From positions 1-46,478 of the forward strand of contig JBAZJL010000006.1 in the NCBI GenBank assembly GCA_041651335.1: 46,478 nucleotides of DNA, read 5' to 3'. The notes under the pieces were generated by a model that ran no database searches, had not been told where the DNA came from, and saw nothing but the letters and a program-made list of their open reading frames with translations. Of the stretch, positions 8,976 to 16,817 are shown piece by piece; the stretch's first letter is position 1; each line of letters opens with the position of its first letter. This DNA comes from UBA6220 sp041651335. Its GTDB lineage: Bacteria; Patescibacteriota; Minisyncoccia; Minisyncoccales; Minisyncoccaceae. A program made the translations under genes and the position numbers.

Positions 8976-9401
8976 ATGAAAAAAAATATAATTATTAAGG
9001 GAATATTTTTGATTATTTTTATTGGAGGAATTTGTTTTTACGGTGGGATGAAATATTCAGAGCAAAATAAAAAAACACCTGATTTTAAAAATCTTCAAAA
9101 CACAGAAGGATTTTCAAAAACAAGGCCAGCGGAAGATAGCAGGGGAGGAATTATTAATGGAGAAATTATTGATCAAGATGAAACAAAAATTATTATTAAA
9201 TCAGCCGATCAAAGTTCTAAAATAATTTTTTTGTCTGAAAAAACAATTATTAGCAAAACCGTAGAAGCTAATTTGAATGATTTACAAATCGGGAAAAAAA
9301 TTATGATAAGCGGAAAGACAAATGAAGATGGAAGCATTACCGCCGAATCAATTCAGCTAGCTAGTGATTTAATCAAACAGCCAACAGCGCCAAACAATTA
9401 A
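8976..9401 (+). CDS. Membrane-anchored DUF5666-like protein (second copy)
   Basis: Protein of 141 residues with an N-terminal membrane helix or uncleaved signal (about 5-25, IIIKGIFLIIFIGGICFY) and a DUF5666-like beta domain at about 58-130. Pattern: GGIINGEIIDQDETKIIIKS, then SEKTIISKT, then LQIGKKIMISGKTNEDGSI. It has the same architecture as the 4585-5052 protein but low identity. It is separated from the permease gene by 133 bases holding a GC-rich hairpin, so it may be a separate transcript or the operon's last gene. Function is unknown. Confidence 0.77.
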   Translation: MKKNIIIKGIFLIIFIGGICFYGGMKYSEQNKKTPDFKNLQNTEGFSKTRPAEDSRGGIINGEIIDQDETKIIIKSADQSSKIIFLSEKTIISKTVEANLNDLQIGKKIMISGKTNEDGSITAESIQLASDLIKQPTAPNN

Positions 9402-9420
9402 AAGTTATTGGCAGAAAAAT

Positions 9421-9444
9421 AAAAAACCGTTTTTGCGGTTTTTT
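9421..9444. terminator. Bidirectional terminator between convergent genes
   Basis: AAAAAACCG (9421-9429) pairs with CGGTTTTTT (9436-9444) around a six-base loop. The symmetrical A and T runs allow it to work on both strands, ending the DUF5666 gene (plus) and the pyruvate kinase gene (minus), whose stop overlaps it. Confidence 0.82.
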
Positions 9445-10474
9445 AAAATTTGTTTTTTTCTAAATAATTAATGCCATTAAAATATTCATCTGCTCGTTCG
9501 GTTATTTTTTTCATAATTTCTACGGCTTCAATCGGATAATTGCCCATCGCGGTTTCGTCAGACAGCATTACTGCATCAGATCCGTCAAAAACAGCATTGG
9601 CAATATCAGTCACTTCGGCTCGGGTGGGATGGGGCCGGTCAATCATTGAAGAAAGCATTTCCGTGGCTACAATAGCTGGTTTTTTATGCCAATGGGCTCG
9701 GCGGATTAATTCTTTTTGAATAATAGGCACTTCTTCGATTGGAACCTCAATGCCCAAATCTCCTCGGGCAACCATTATTCCGTCAGCGTGTTTTATGATT
9801 TCATCAATATTTTTTAAAGCCAGAGCTCTTTCTATTTTGGCGATAATCAAGGGTTTTTTATTGGTTAAAATATCTTTTAGGGCAAAAATATCTTTTTCTG
9901 ATTGAACAAAAGAAAGGCAGAGATAATCTGCTCCATTAAGAGCTCCGAATCGAGCATCAATAATATCTTTTTTTGTTAAAGCGCTTTGAGAAAGATTGGT
10001 TTGGGGGATATTGATGGCCTTGCGAGAGAAAAGCATTCCGCCCCGATAAGCCTTGGCAAAAATTTTTTGATTTTTTATTTCCGAAATTTCCAATTCAATC
10101 GCACCATTAGCCAAATAAAAAGGTTCGCCGATTTTAACATCATTACAAAGATCAGGAGAGTCAATTGGAATTTCGTTTTTTTCAAGATCAGCCTTTCCAA
10201 AAAGAAAAGCATAGGTTTCTCCTCGGACTATTCTAACAGAATGTTCTAGTTTTTCGACACGGATTCGGGGCCCCTGTAAATCAAGCATCATTTTCACGCG
10301 AATTCCGGTTTCTTTTTCAATTTTTAAAAAAGAAGATCTTATTTTTTTCCATTGTTTGTCTGTGGCGTGAGAAAAATTTATTCGGGCAATATTCATTCCC
10401 GCTCTGGCTAAAGATTTTAAGGTTTTATAATCTTCTGATTTTGGCCCAATAGTAGCAATAATTTGAGAATTCAT
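9443..10474 (-). CDS. pyk: Pyruvate kinase lacking the C-terminal domain
   Basis: Catalyses phosphoenolpyruvate plus ADP to pyruvate plus ATP, the last step of glycolysis. The family signatures are clear: IIATIGPKSED at the N-terminus, ARAGMNIARINFSH, the B-domain insertion at about 68-165, AKIERALALKN, MVARGDLGIEVPIEEVP, and the TEMLSSMIDRPHPTRAEVTD metal/substrate loop. The protein is only 343 residues, against about 470 for common bacterial enzymes. It stops just after the barrel's last helix, so the C-terminal regulatory domain is absent. A terminator sits directly at the stop, so this is not a sequencing break within a longer frame. It is downstream of trpS with a 12-base gap. Confidence 0.93.
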   Translation of the reverse strand: MNSQIIATIGPKSEDYKTLKSLARAGMNIARINFSHATDKQWKKIRSSFLKIEKETGIRVKMMLDLQGPRIRVEKLEHSVRIVRGETYAFLFGKADLEKNEIPIDSPDLCNDVKIGEPFYLANGAIELEISEIKNQKIFAKAYRGGMLFSRKAINIPQTNLSQSALTKKDIIDARFGALNGADYLCLSFVQSEKDIFALKDILTNKKPLIIAKIERALALKNIDEIIKHADGIMVARGDLGIEVPIEEVPIIQKELIRRAHWHKKPAIVATEMLSSMIDRPHPTRAEVTDIANAVFDGSDAVMLSDETAMGNYPIEAVEIMKKITERADEYFNGINYLEKNKF

Positions 10475-10486
10475 ATCGATTTTCGA

Positions 10487-11479
10487 TTAGTTCAATTTTA
10501 AAGCTTTCATCACTAAAGTCAGGGTTTCATTTGCGTTTTCAGAAGCAAAATCTTTTCCTTGTTTTAAGATTGATTTTATAAGTTCTGGATCTTTGGTTAT
10601 TTCTTTTTTCTTTTTTTGAAAATCTTCAATAAAGTTTTGAACAATTTTTGTTAATAGTTTTTTAAATTCTCCCATTACCGGAAGGCCTTGTTTGTGTTTT
10701 TTGATAATTTCGTCGATTTCTTTTTCTTCGTTTTTGGTTTTTGCTAGGTTTTTAGCAATCAAGATGTGGCTTTCTAGTTTTTCATTCATTATGCCTTCTA
10801 GGGCTGTTTCTGCGCTTTTGATTTTTTTTGCAATTACTTCTTTGCTGTCGCTTAGAAAGATTGCTCCTTCTGGTTTGCTCTTGCTCATTTTTCCTTCGCC
10901 CTTAAGAGAAAGAATATTAATATTTTTCATCTGGAGAGCTTCAGGAACAACAAAAGTATCCCCATATTTTTTATTAAATCTTTCGGCCAACTTTCGGGAA
11001 ACTTCTAAATGAGATAACTGATCTTTTCCCACTGGAACGTTTTTTGCTCTTTGAATAAGAATATCTGCGGCCATTAAAACTGGATAAAAAAATAAAAGAG
11101 CATTGGCGTTTTCCGGTTGCTCTGAATTTTTGATTTTTTCTTTTAAAGTAGGAACACGTAAAAGCTCAGCGACAGTAATATGCCTAGCCAATAAAGCTGT
11201 TAGGGTCATAATTTGACCAGCAATATCTGATTGTAAAAATATTTTAGTTTTTTTAGGATTAATTTCTAAGGCTAGATAATCAGCTACGATTTCATTGATA
11301 TTGTTCTTAACCACCGAAGGCTCATTATCGGTTAAAGCATGGAAATCAGCCACAAAAACCGCAATTGATAAATTGCTTTTTTGCATTTCAATAATTGGAG
11401 CAATCGCTCCCAAAAAATTAGCCACGCTTATATTTCCGGTTGGCCGGATGCCGGTAAAAATATCAATTTTTGTTTTCAT
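10487..11479 (-). CDS. trpS: Tryptophan--tRNA ligase
   Basis: Class I aminoacyl-tRNA synthetase of 330 residues, the usual bacterial TrpRS length; it charges tRNA(Trp) using ATP. The N-terminus has FTGIRPTGNISVANFLGAI, where the HIGH-equivalent usually reads T-I-G-N; here it is S-V-A-N, a mild deviation. The KMSKS loop is intact (GEGKMSKSKPEGAI), and the stretch MAADILIQRAKNVPVGKDQ matches the TrpRS active-site region that binds tryptophan and the adenylate. It heads a two-gene minus-strand unit with pyruvate kinase and is divergent from the DEAD-box helicase. Confidence 0.95.
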   Translation of the reverse strand: MKTKIDIFTGIRPTGNISVANFLGAIAPIIEMQKSNLSIAVFVADFHALTDNEPSVVKNNINEIVADYLALEINPKKTKIFLQSDIAGQIMTLTALLARHITVAELLRVPTLKEKIKNSEQPENANALLFFYPVLMAADILIQRAKNVPVGKDQLSHLEVSRKLAERFNKKYGDTFVVPEALQMKNINILSLKGEGKMSKSKPEGAIFLSDSKEVIAKKIKSAETALEGIMNEKLESHILIAKNLAKTKNEEKEIDEIIKKHKQGLPVMGEFKKLLTKIVQNFIEDFQKKKKEITKDPELIKSILKQGKDFASENANETLTLVMKALKLN

Positions 11480-11485
11480 AAGAAA

Positions 11486-11491
11486 ATTATA
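11486..11491 (-). promoter_or_regulatory. Possible -10 element for trpS
   Basis: On the minus strand TATAAT lies at 11491-11486, only six bases before the ATG at 11479, so transcription would start about at the start codon. I see no convincing -35 box. If real, this is a leaderless mRNA. Confidence 0.35.
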
Positions 11492-11547
11492 CCCTATAAT
11501 TAATAAATAAAAAAGAGATTTAATGCTTTTAATCTTTAATTATTATA

Positions 11548-11576
11548 TTGACAAAACAGATAAATTATGATATTCT
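11548..11576 (+). promoter_or_regulatory. Promoter upstream of the DEAD-box helicase leader
   Basis: A consensus TTGACA (11548-11553) is followed after 17 bases by TATTCT (11571-11576), a 4/6 match to the -10 box. The predicted transcript starts near 11583, about 70 bases before the helicase ATG, and first transcribes a terminator-like hairpin. Confidence 0.6.
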
Positions 11577-11594
11577 ATAAACAATATTGAGATT

Positions 11595-11634
11595 AAAAAA
11601 CGGAGTCCCAGTATTATTCGGGAATCCGTTTTTT
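11595..11634 (+). terminator. Terminator-like hairpin in the helicase 5' leader (candidate attenuator)
   Basis: AAAAAACGGA-G-TCCC (11595-11609) pairs with GGGA-A-TCCGTTTTTT (11620-11634), with one mismatch and a ten-base loop, and runs into seven Ts. It has intrinsic-terminator form yet lies between promoter and ATG, 17 bases before the start at 11652. Premature termination that can be relieved is the simplest reading, since an RNA helicase gene follows. Confidence 0.65.
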
Positions 11635-11651
11635 TAATTAAATAAATTACT

Positions 11652-12893
11652 ATGAATCATAAAACATTTCGAAAACAAAATGGCTTTGGGTTTCGTTCAA
11701 GCGAAGATCATTCTGGATCCTTCCACTCTAAACGTTCTCAATCAAGCTTTAAAAAAAGACCTTCTTTTAAAAGAAAAAGAAGCGGTTTTGCTAAAAAAAT
11801 AGATGTTTCTATGTTTATTCAAAACAATACTGTTGTTGATCAAGAGATTATCTATTCTCCTAAAAACAAATTTATTGATTTTAAAATAGACAGTCGATTA
11901 AAAAACAATGTAATACGCAAGGGTTATCAGAATCCAACCCCAATTCAAGATCAGACCATTCCTTTGGTTTTAGAAAATAAAGACGTGGTTGGAGTTGCTA
12001 ATACTGGTACTGGAAAAACAGCTGCTTTTTTGCTTCCAACAATCAATAAAGTGCTCTTGAATAAAAAAGAAAAAATAATCATTCTTGTTCCAACGCGTGA
12101 ATTAGCTTTGCAAATTGAAAAAGAATTTAAAGAATTCACCGTAGGATTAAGCATTTTTTCCGTAGTTTGTATTGGTGGAACAAATATTAAAAAACAATTT
12201 TTTGATTTAAGAACAAACCATAATTTTATTATTGGAACCCCAGGCAGAGTAAAAGATTTAGTCCAGAGAAAATCATTAAATTTATCCGTTTTTAAAACAG
12301 TGATTTTAGATGAAGCCGACCGAATGTTGGATATGGGTTTTATTGATGATATAAAATTTTTAATGTCAAAAATGCCAGAGAATAAACAAGCTCTTTGTTT
12401 TTCTGCAACAGTTCCTTCGGAAATTGAAATTTTAATTAATGAATTTTTAAAAAATCCAATTAAAATATCAGTGAAAAGCCGAGAATCATCAGCTAATGTT
12501 AGTCAGGATATTATTCGAGTGCCAGACCAAAAGAAAAAAACAGAAACCTTGTGTCAGCTTTTGATTAAACAAGAATTTTCCAAAGTTCTTATTTTTGGAA
12601 AAACAAAATTTGGAGTTGAAAGACTTTCTCGAACCTTGGTTGAAAAAGGATTTCAAGCTGTTTCTATTCATGGCGATAAAAATCAATCAAAAAGAGAAAA
12701 AGCCCTTAATTCATTTCGTAAAGATCAGGTAAAAATATTAGTAGCAACTGATGTGGCAGCGCGAGGCTTGGATATTAATGATATTAGCCATGTTATTAAT
12801 TATGACCTTCCAGCGACCTACGACGATTATGTTCATCGAATTGGACGAACCGGCCGAGGGTCAAAAAAGGGAATTGCCATTACCTTTGTTTAA
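11652..12893 (+). CDS. DEAD-box ATP-dependent RNA helicase
   Basis: RNA helicase of 413 residues. The basic N-terminal extension (about 1-70) is rich in Ser, Phe, Lys and Arg. The core follows in order: Q motif (NPTPIQDQTIP), motif I ANTGTGKT (about 116-123), Ia PTRELALQ, Ib GTPGRV, II DEAD (220-223), III SAT (251-253), then ATDVAARGLDI and VI HRIGRTGRG. It should unwind or remodel RNA in ribosome assembly or cold adaptation. The frame stops right after GIAITFV, so the last helix of the second RecA-like domain and any C-terminal tail are missing. A terminator follows 15 bases later. Confidence 0.93.
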   Translation: MNHKTFRKQNGFGFRSSEDHSGSFHSKRSQSSFKKRPSFKRKRSGFAKKIDVSMFIQNNTVVDQEIIYSPKNKFIDFKIDSRLKNNVIRKGYQNPTPIQDQTIPLVLENKDVVGVANTGTGKTAAFLLPTINKVLLNKKEKIIILVPTRELALQIEKEFKEFTVGLSIFSVVCIGGTNIKKQFFDLRTNHNFIIGTPGRVKDLVQRKSLNLSVFKTVILDEADRMLDMGFIDDIKFLMSKMPENKQALCFSATVPSEIEILINEFLKNPIKISVKSRESSANVSQDIIRVPDQKKKTETLCQLLIKQEFSKVLIFGKTKFGVERLSRTLVEKGFQAVSIHGDKNQSKREKALNSFRKDQVKILVATDVAARGLDINDISHVINYDLPATYDDYVHRIGRTGRGSKKGIAITFV

Positions 12894-12908
12894 CGAGAAA
12901 AGATTAGG

Positions 12909-12939
12909 GCCTGCATTTTTAAAAATTGCAGGCTTTTTT
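12909..12939 (+). terminator. Terminator after the DEAD-box helicase
   Basis: GCCTGCA (12909-12915) pairs with TGCAGGC (12927-12933), extended by inner A/T pairing, followed by six Ts. It cleanly separates the helicase from the CorA gene. Confidence 0.88.
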
Positions 12940-12944
12940 GAAAA

Positions 12945-12953
12945 TGCTATAAT
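12945..12953 (+). promoter_or_regulatory. Extended -10 promoter for the CorA-type gene
   Basis: TGCTATAAT (12945-12953) is a perfect extended -10 (TGnTATAAT). No good -35 is visible; the region upstream is the preceding terminator. Transcription would begin near 12960, giving a leader of about 14 bases. Confidence 0.6.
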
Positions 12954-12973
12954 AGAAAAATAGAATCAAAAAA

Positions 12974-13897
12974 ATGAAAGAAATATTTTTTAAAGGCATC
13001 AAAGCCGACAATTTAAAAAAAATAGATTCCTTGCAAGATGGATGCTGGATTAATATTGAAAACGCAGAAGCAGAAGATATAAGTTTTGCGGCTCAAATAA
13101 CCGGATTAGAATTATCTGACCTGGAAGATTCTTTGGATTTATATGAATTGCCCCGAATCGAGCGAGAAGGCGAAAACATAATTTTATTTATTAGAGATGC
13201 CCAGGAGCACGATAAAGAAGATGTTTATACTTCACCTTTGACTGTGGTGATGGGGAAAAACTATTTAATTACTATTTCTCCGGAAAAAAATAATACAATC
13301 AGGTCTATTATTGAAGAAAAACCTGTTTTTTCTACCACTCAGCGAAGTAAGTTTTTGATTTACCTTTTATTGCTTGTTTCTAAAAATTTTACAAAAGGGA
13401 TTAAAAAAGTGAAAAACAATGTTTTTAATCAAAAAAAAGAATTAAAAAAAATTAAAAGTTTGGAAATTGTAAAATTAATCGAAGGAGAAGAAATACTAAA
13501 TCAATATATTTCTGCCTTAACTCCGATGAAGATATTAATCGAAGCTATTTCGAATGGAGGATATGTGCGCATATACAGTAATGATAATGATTTATTAGAA
13601 GATATGATCATTGCCATTAGACAGTCTCTTGATAATTGTTTGGTCAGCGTAAAGAGTATTAAAAATTTAAGGGATTCCTATCAAGCTATTTTTACTAATG
13701 ATTTGAACGACACCATCCGCTTATTAACTTCTTTGACCGTGATTTTAACGGTTCCAACGATTATTTCAAGCTTATATGGGATGAATATTGGCCTTCCTTT
13801 TGGTGAGAGTAATTTTGCTTTTTTGTTTGTGATTTTGTTGATATTTTTTATTTCTTCTATTTTTTATTTTATTTTCAAATCAAGAGATTGGATTTAA
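12974..13897 (+). CDS. CorA-family divalent cation transporter
   Basis: Protein of 307 residues with a large cytoplasmic N-terminal domain (beta-alpha region, then long helices at about 125-255) and two C-terminal membrane helices. The hallmark GMN motif is present (LYGMNIGLPF, 269-271) at the end of the first membrane helix, and the short KSRDWI tail follows the second. The family forms pentamers that import Mg2+ or related ions. It stands alone between two terminators, with its own extended -10 promoter. Confidence 0.93.
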   Translation: MKEIFFKGIKADNLKKIDSLQDGCWINIENAEAEDISFAAQITGLELSDLEDSLDLYELPRIEREGENIILFIRDAQEHDKEDVYTSPLTVVMGKNYLITISPEKNNTIRSIIEEKPVFSTTQRSKFLIYLLLLVSKNFTKGIKKVKNNVFNQKKELKKIKSLEIVKLIEGEEILNQYISALTPMKILIEAISNGGYVRIYSNDNDLLEDMIIAIRQSLDNCLVSVKSIKNLRDSYQAIFTNDLNDTIRLLTSLTVILTVPTIISSLYGMNIGLPFGESNFAFLFVILLIFFISSIFYFIFKSRDWI

Positions 13898-13903
13898 TAT
13901 TTT

Positions 13904-13926
13904 AACAGCCAATAGGCTGTTTTTTT
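13904..13926 (+). terminator. Terminator after the CorA-type gene
   Basis: AACAGCC (13904-13910), loop AATA, GGCTGT (13915-13920), then six Ts. A compact intrinsic terminator seven bases after the stop codon. Confidence 0.88.
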
Positions 13927-14017
13927 GTTTTTAAATTTATTGATTTTTTTGCTTGACGTTCTGGCAAATTAGTGAAAAAATCATAATATCCTCTTTATTG
14001 GCAAGAAAATTAAAATT

Positions 14018-14506
14018 ATGAAGATACTTTTAACAAAACAAGCAGAAAAAGCTTTTAATTATTTTAATAAAGCGCAAGAAATTGCCTTAAAATCAAGCTG
14101 TTTAAGGTCTCGTTGCGGATGTATAATTGTTAAAGATAACGAAATAATCGGGCAGGGATATAATTCTCCCCCCAAAGATATTATTTTAACATCTTGTCGA
14201 AAAGATAGTTTGCCAGATGATTTTAAATCAGACAGGACCTGTTGCGTGCACGCTGAACAGCGGGCAATTATGAATGCTTTAAAAAATAATTCTGAAAAAA
14301 TAATCGGTTCTAGTTTGTATTTTATTCGAATCAATGAAAAAGGAGAAAAAACTTTTTCCGGAGAGCCCTATTGCACTATTTGTAGCAAAATGGCCCTAGA
14401 TGTTGGGATTTTTGAGTTTATTTTATTCAGAGAACAGGGTATTTGTGTTTATGATACCGAAGAATATAATAATCTTTCTTTTGAATATCAAGAAGACAAT
14501 AATTAA
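14018..14506 (+). CDS. dCMP/cytidine deaminase-family zinc enzyme
   Basis: Protein of 162 residues with the zinc-deaminase signature: HAE at 78-80 (CCVHAEQRAIMNAL, where E80 would be the proton shuttle) and PYCTIC, with C119 and C122 as the other zinc ligands. The N-terminal half (RSRCGCIIVKDNEIIGQGYN) fits the deaminase fold. Deoxycytidylate deaminases, which make dUMP for thymidylate synthesis, are the closest type, but substrate residues were not checked; ComE-like or other deaminases are possible. It carries extra Cys (C60, C75, C76) typical of the dCMP deaminase zinc or structural region. It precedes the second MacAB-like operon by 32 bases; I see no functional link. Confidence 0.82.
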   Translation: MKILLTKQAEKAFNYFNKAQEIALKSSCLRSRCGCIIVKDNEIIGQGYNSPPKDIILTSCRKDSLPDDFKSDRTCCVHAEQRAIMNALKNNSEKIIGSSLYFIRINEKGEKTFSGEPYCTICSKMALDVGIFEFILFREQGICVYDTEEYNNLSFEYQEDNN

Positions 14507-14538
14507 AAATTATAATTAAAAAATAAAAAATTATTAAA

Positions 14539-16089
14539 ATGAATTTTAATTTTATCAAATCAAAAAAATTTATCATTATCAGCTTAGTGGTAATTTTGAT
14601 AATAGCGGTAGTTGGAATTATGTTTCAGGCAAAACCTCAAGCTAAATATGAAACCGTTAAAGTAGAAAAAGGAAATTTAGAACAAACCGTAGATGTTACC
14701 GGAAATTTAAAATCAGCCGAAGAGCTATCTTTGAATTTTCAGTCTTCAGGTGTTATTAGTTATGTTGCGATTAAAGAAGGAGATTTGATCAAAAAAGGGC
14801 AATTAATCGCCAACCTTTCTTTGGCTGAGGCAGATGCCGCGGTTGCCCAGGCCCAAGCGAATTTAAATCAAAAATTAGCCGGAGCCACTTTAGAGCAAAT
14901 TAATTCCGCTCAAAAACAAGTTGATTCCGCTGAGACTGCGCTTTTAAATGCTCAAACCTCGGCAGTCGCCAATTTAAATTCAAAATATGAAAGCGCTTTG
15001 GCTTCTTTAGAAGATATTTCCGTTAAAATAAATAATACTTTTAAAACAGTAAAAGAGATTCAATTAAAATATTTTATCGGAAGTAGCCAAGACGCAATAA
15101 AATTTCAGAATAATCTTGATTTAATTAATAATGCTCAATTTAAATTTAATAGTGCCTTAACCTTAGCAAAAATAAGTAAAAGCCAAGCAGACATTGATTC
15201 AGCAATTAATAAGGTGGCTGAAGAATTAGACGTTATTTTAAGCGCTTTATTTTCTAATCGAGAGATTTTAGACAAAGAACCTTATAAATCAACTGTTCTT
15301 GAGTCGGAAAAAACTTCCCTAGATAGTCAGAAAACAATAATGAGCACAGCAAAGATTACAATTTCTGGAATAAAAAACGATATTATGGTTTCTAGATCTC
15401 AAAATGAAAACAATATCAATGCTGCCGAGGCAGCTTTAAATCTTCAAAAAGCAAATTATGATTCTTTGATCGCTAAGCCTAGAGATGTGGATATTGCTTA
15501 TTATGAAGCTGTTTTGGCTCAAGCCAAAGCTAATCGAAACAAAGCCATAATTTTTGCGCCTATTAGCGGAGAAATTAGTAAGGTTTATAAACAAAAAGGG
15601 GAATTAATTTCTTCAGCCGAACCAATGGTTCAGTTGTTATCTCCTCATTTTGAAATAGACGTTGCTGTTCCGGAAACAGATGTGGTGAAAATTAAAAAAG
15701 AACATTTGGCAATAATTACTTTTGACGCCTTGGGTACGGAAATGAAATTTAGTGGAAATGTAATGTCAATCGAGCCAGCTTCAACAAACATTCAAGACGT
15801 GGTTTATTATCGGGTAAAAGTAGGAATAGAAGATACCAGCAATGGATTAATTAAGCCAGGAATGACTTGTAATATTTTAATAGAAACAGATGCTCGAGAA
15901 AATGTTTTATTTATTCCTTCGCGGGCGGTTTTAACTAGAGCTTCTACTGGAGAAAAATATGTTCGTATTTTGGAAAATAATAATTTAATCGAGAAGAATG
16001 TTTCTTTGGGATTAAAAGCGGACGATGGTTTAGTGGAAATTTTGTCAGGACTAGAAGAAGGAGAGATAATTATTTTAAAAACATTATAA
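14539..16089 (+). CDS. MacA/HlyD-family adaptor subunit (second system)
   Basis: Protein of 516 residues with an N-terminal membrane helix (about 10-29). It has a split lipoyl-like domain (VDVTGNLKSAEELSLNFQSS at about 50-70, returning as IIFAPISGEISKVYKQKGE at about 335-355), a helical hairpin and coiled-coil region between (about 95-330, Ala/Gln/Asn-rich), then a beta-barrel and a membrane-proximal domain. The organisation matches the 5073 adaptor but it lacks that protein's Ser/Thr-rich tail and is about 95 residues shorter. It heads a four-gene operon with one ATPase and two permeases, spaced 4, 1 and -8 bases. Confidence 0.88.
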   Translation: MNFNFIKSKKFIIISLVVILIIAVVGIMFQAKPQAKYETVKVEKGNLEQTVDVTGNLKSAEELSLNFQSSGVISYVAIKEGDLIKKGQLIANLSLAEADAAVAQAQANLNQKLAGATLEQINSAQKQVDSAETALLNAQTSAVANLNSKYESALASLEDISVKINNTFKTVKEIQLKYFIGSSQDAIKFQNNLDLINNAQFKFNSALTLAKISKSQADIDSAINKVAEELDVILSALFSNREILDKEPYKSTVLESEKTSLDSQKTIMSTAKITISGIKNDIMVSRSQNENNINAAEAALNLQKANYDSLIAKPRDVDIAYYEAVLAQAKANRNKAIIFAPISGEISKVYKQKGELISSAEPMVQLLSPHFEIDVAVPETDVVKIKKEHLAIITFDALGTEMKFSGNVMSIEPASTNIQDVVYYRVKVGIEDTSNGLIKPGMTCNILIETDARENVLFIPSRAVLTRASTGEKYVRILENNNLIEKNVSLGLKADDGLVEILSGLEEGEIIILKTL

Positions 16090-16093
16090 GCCA

Positions 16094-16816
16094 ATGCTAA
16101 TTAGCGTTAAAAATTTAAAAAAAGATTTTGGCGAAGGAGAAACAATTACCAATGTTCTCAAGGGTATTTCATTTGATGTAAAAAAAGGAGAATTTATTTC
16201 TATAATGGGGCCATCTGGTTCTGGAAAATCAACCTTGATGCATATTCTTAGTTTTTTAGACAAGCCAACTGGCGGACAATATTTTTTTGAAGACAAAGAA
16301 ATTAATAATTTTAGTGATGACCAATTAGCAGAACTAAGAAGCAAAAAAGTTGGATTTATTTTTCAATCTTTTAACTTATTAAACAAAGCCAATGTTTTAG
16401 AAAATGTAATGCTTCCAATGATTTATTCCAAAACTTCTAATGCTGAAAGAATTTTGCGAGCAAAAAAATACTTAGGGGAGGTGGGTTTGGATCACCGGAT
16501 GTATTACAACCCAGCTAATCTTTCTGGTGGAGAAAAACAAAGGGTGGCTATTGCTCGGGCTTTGGTTAATAATCCAGAAATTATTTTTGCAGATGAGCCG
16601 ACCGGAAACCTGGATTCCAAATCAGGATATCAAGTAATGAAAATTCTCCAAGAATTAAACCAAAAAGGAAATACCATTATTTTGGTTACTCACGAAAAAA
16701 ATACAGCTGAACATGCAGAAAGAATTATAACCTTGCGAGACGGAATTATTATTAATGATAGTCCTGTTGCTCAAAGGCAGTTTTATAACAACGGCTACGA
16801 AGAATTAAGAAAATAA
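16094..16816 (+). CDS. MacB/LolD-type ABC transporter ATPase (second system)
   Basis: ATPase of 240 residues. Walker A is GPSGSGKS with K45, the Q-loop IFQSFNLLNK, the signature LSGGEKQRVAIARAL, Walker B IIFADEPTGNLDSKSG, and the switch histidine lies in LVTHEKN. It closely resembles the 6919 ATPase in layout, suggesting duplication of the whole system. It should power the two FtsX-type permeases that follow, one base and then minus eight bases apart. Confidence 0.94.
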   Translation: MLISVKNLKKDFGEGETITNVLKGISFDVKKGEFISIMGPSGSGKSTLMHILSFLDKPTGGQYFFEDKEINNFSDDQLAELRSKKVGFIFQSFNLLNKANVLENVMLPMIYSKTSNAERILRAKKYLGEVGLDHRMYYNPANLSGGEKQRVAIARALVNNPEIIFADEPTGNLDSKSGYQVMKILQELNQKGNTIILVTHEKNTAEHAERIITLRDGIIINDSPVAQRQFYNNGYEELRK

Positions 16817-16817
16817 T

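Noticed and set aside
12751..12963. Alternate frame as a frameshifted C-terminus of the DEAD-box helicase
   Set aside because: The downstream residues do not match the expected helicase ending and the frame runs through the terminator hairpin.
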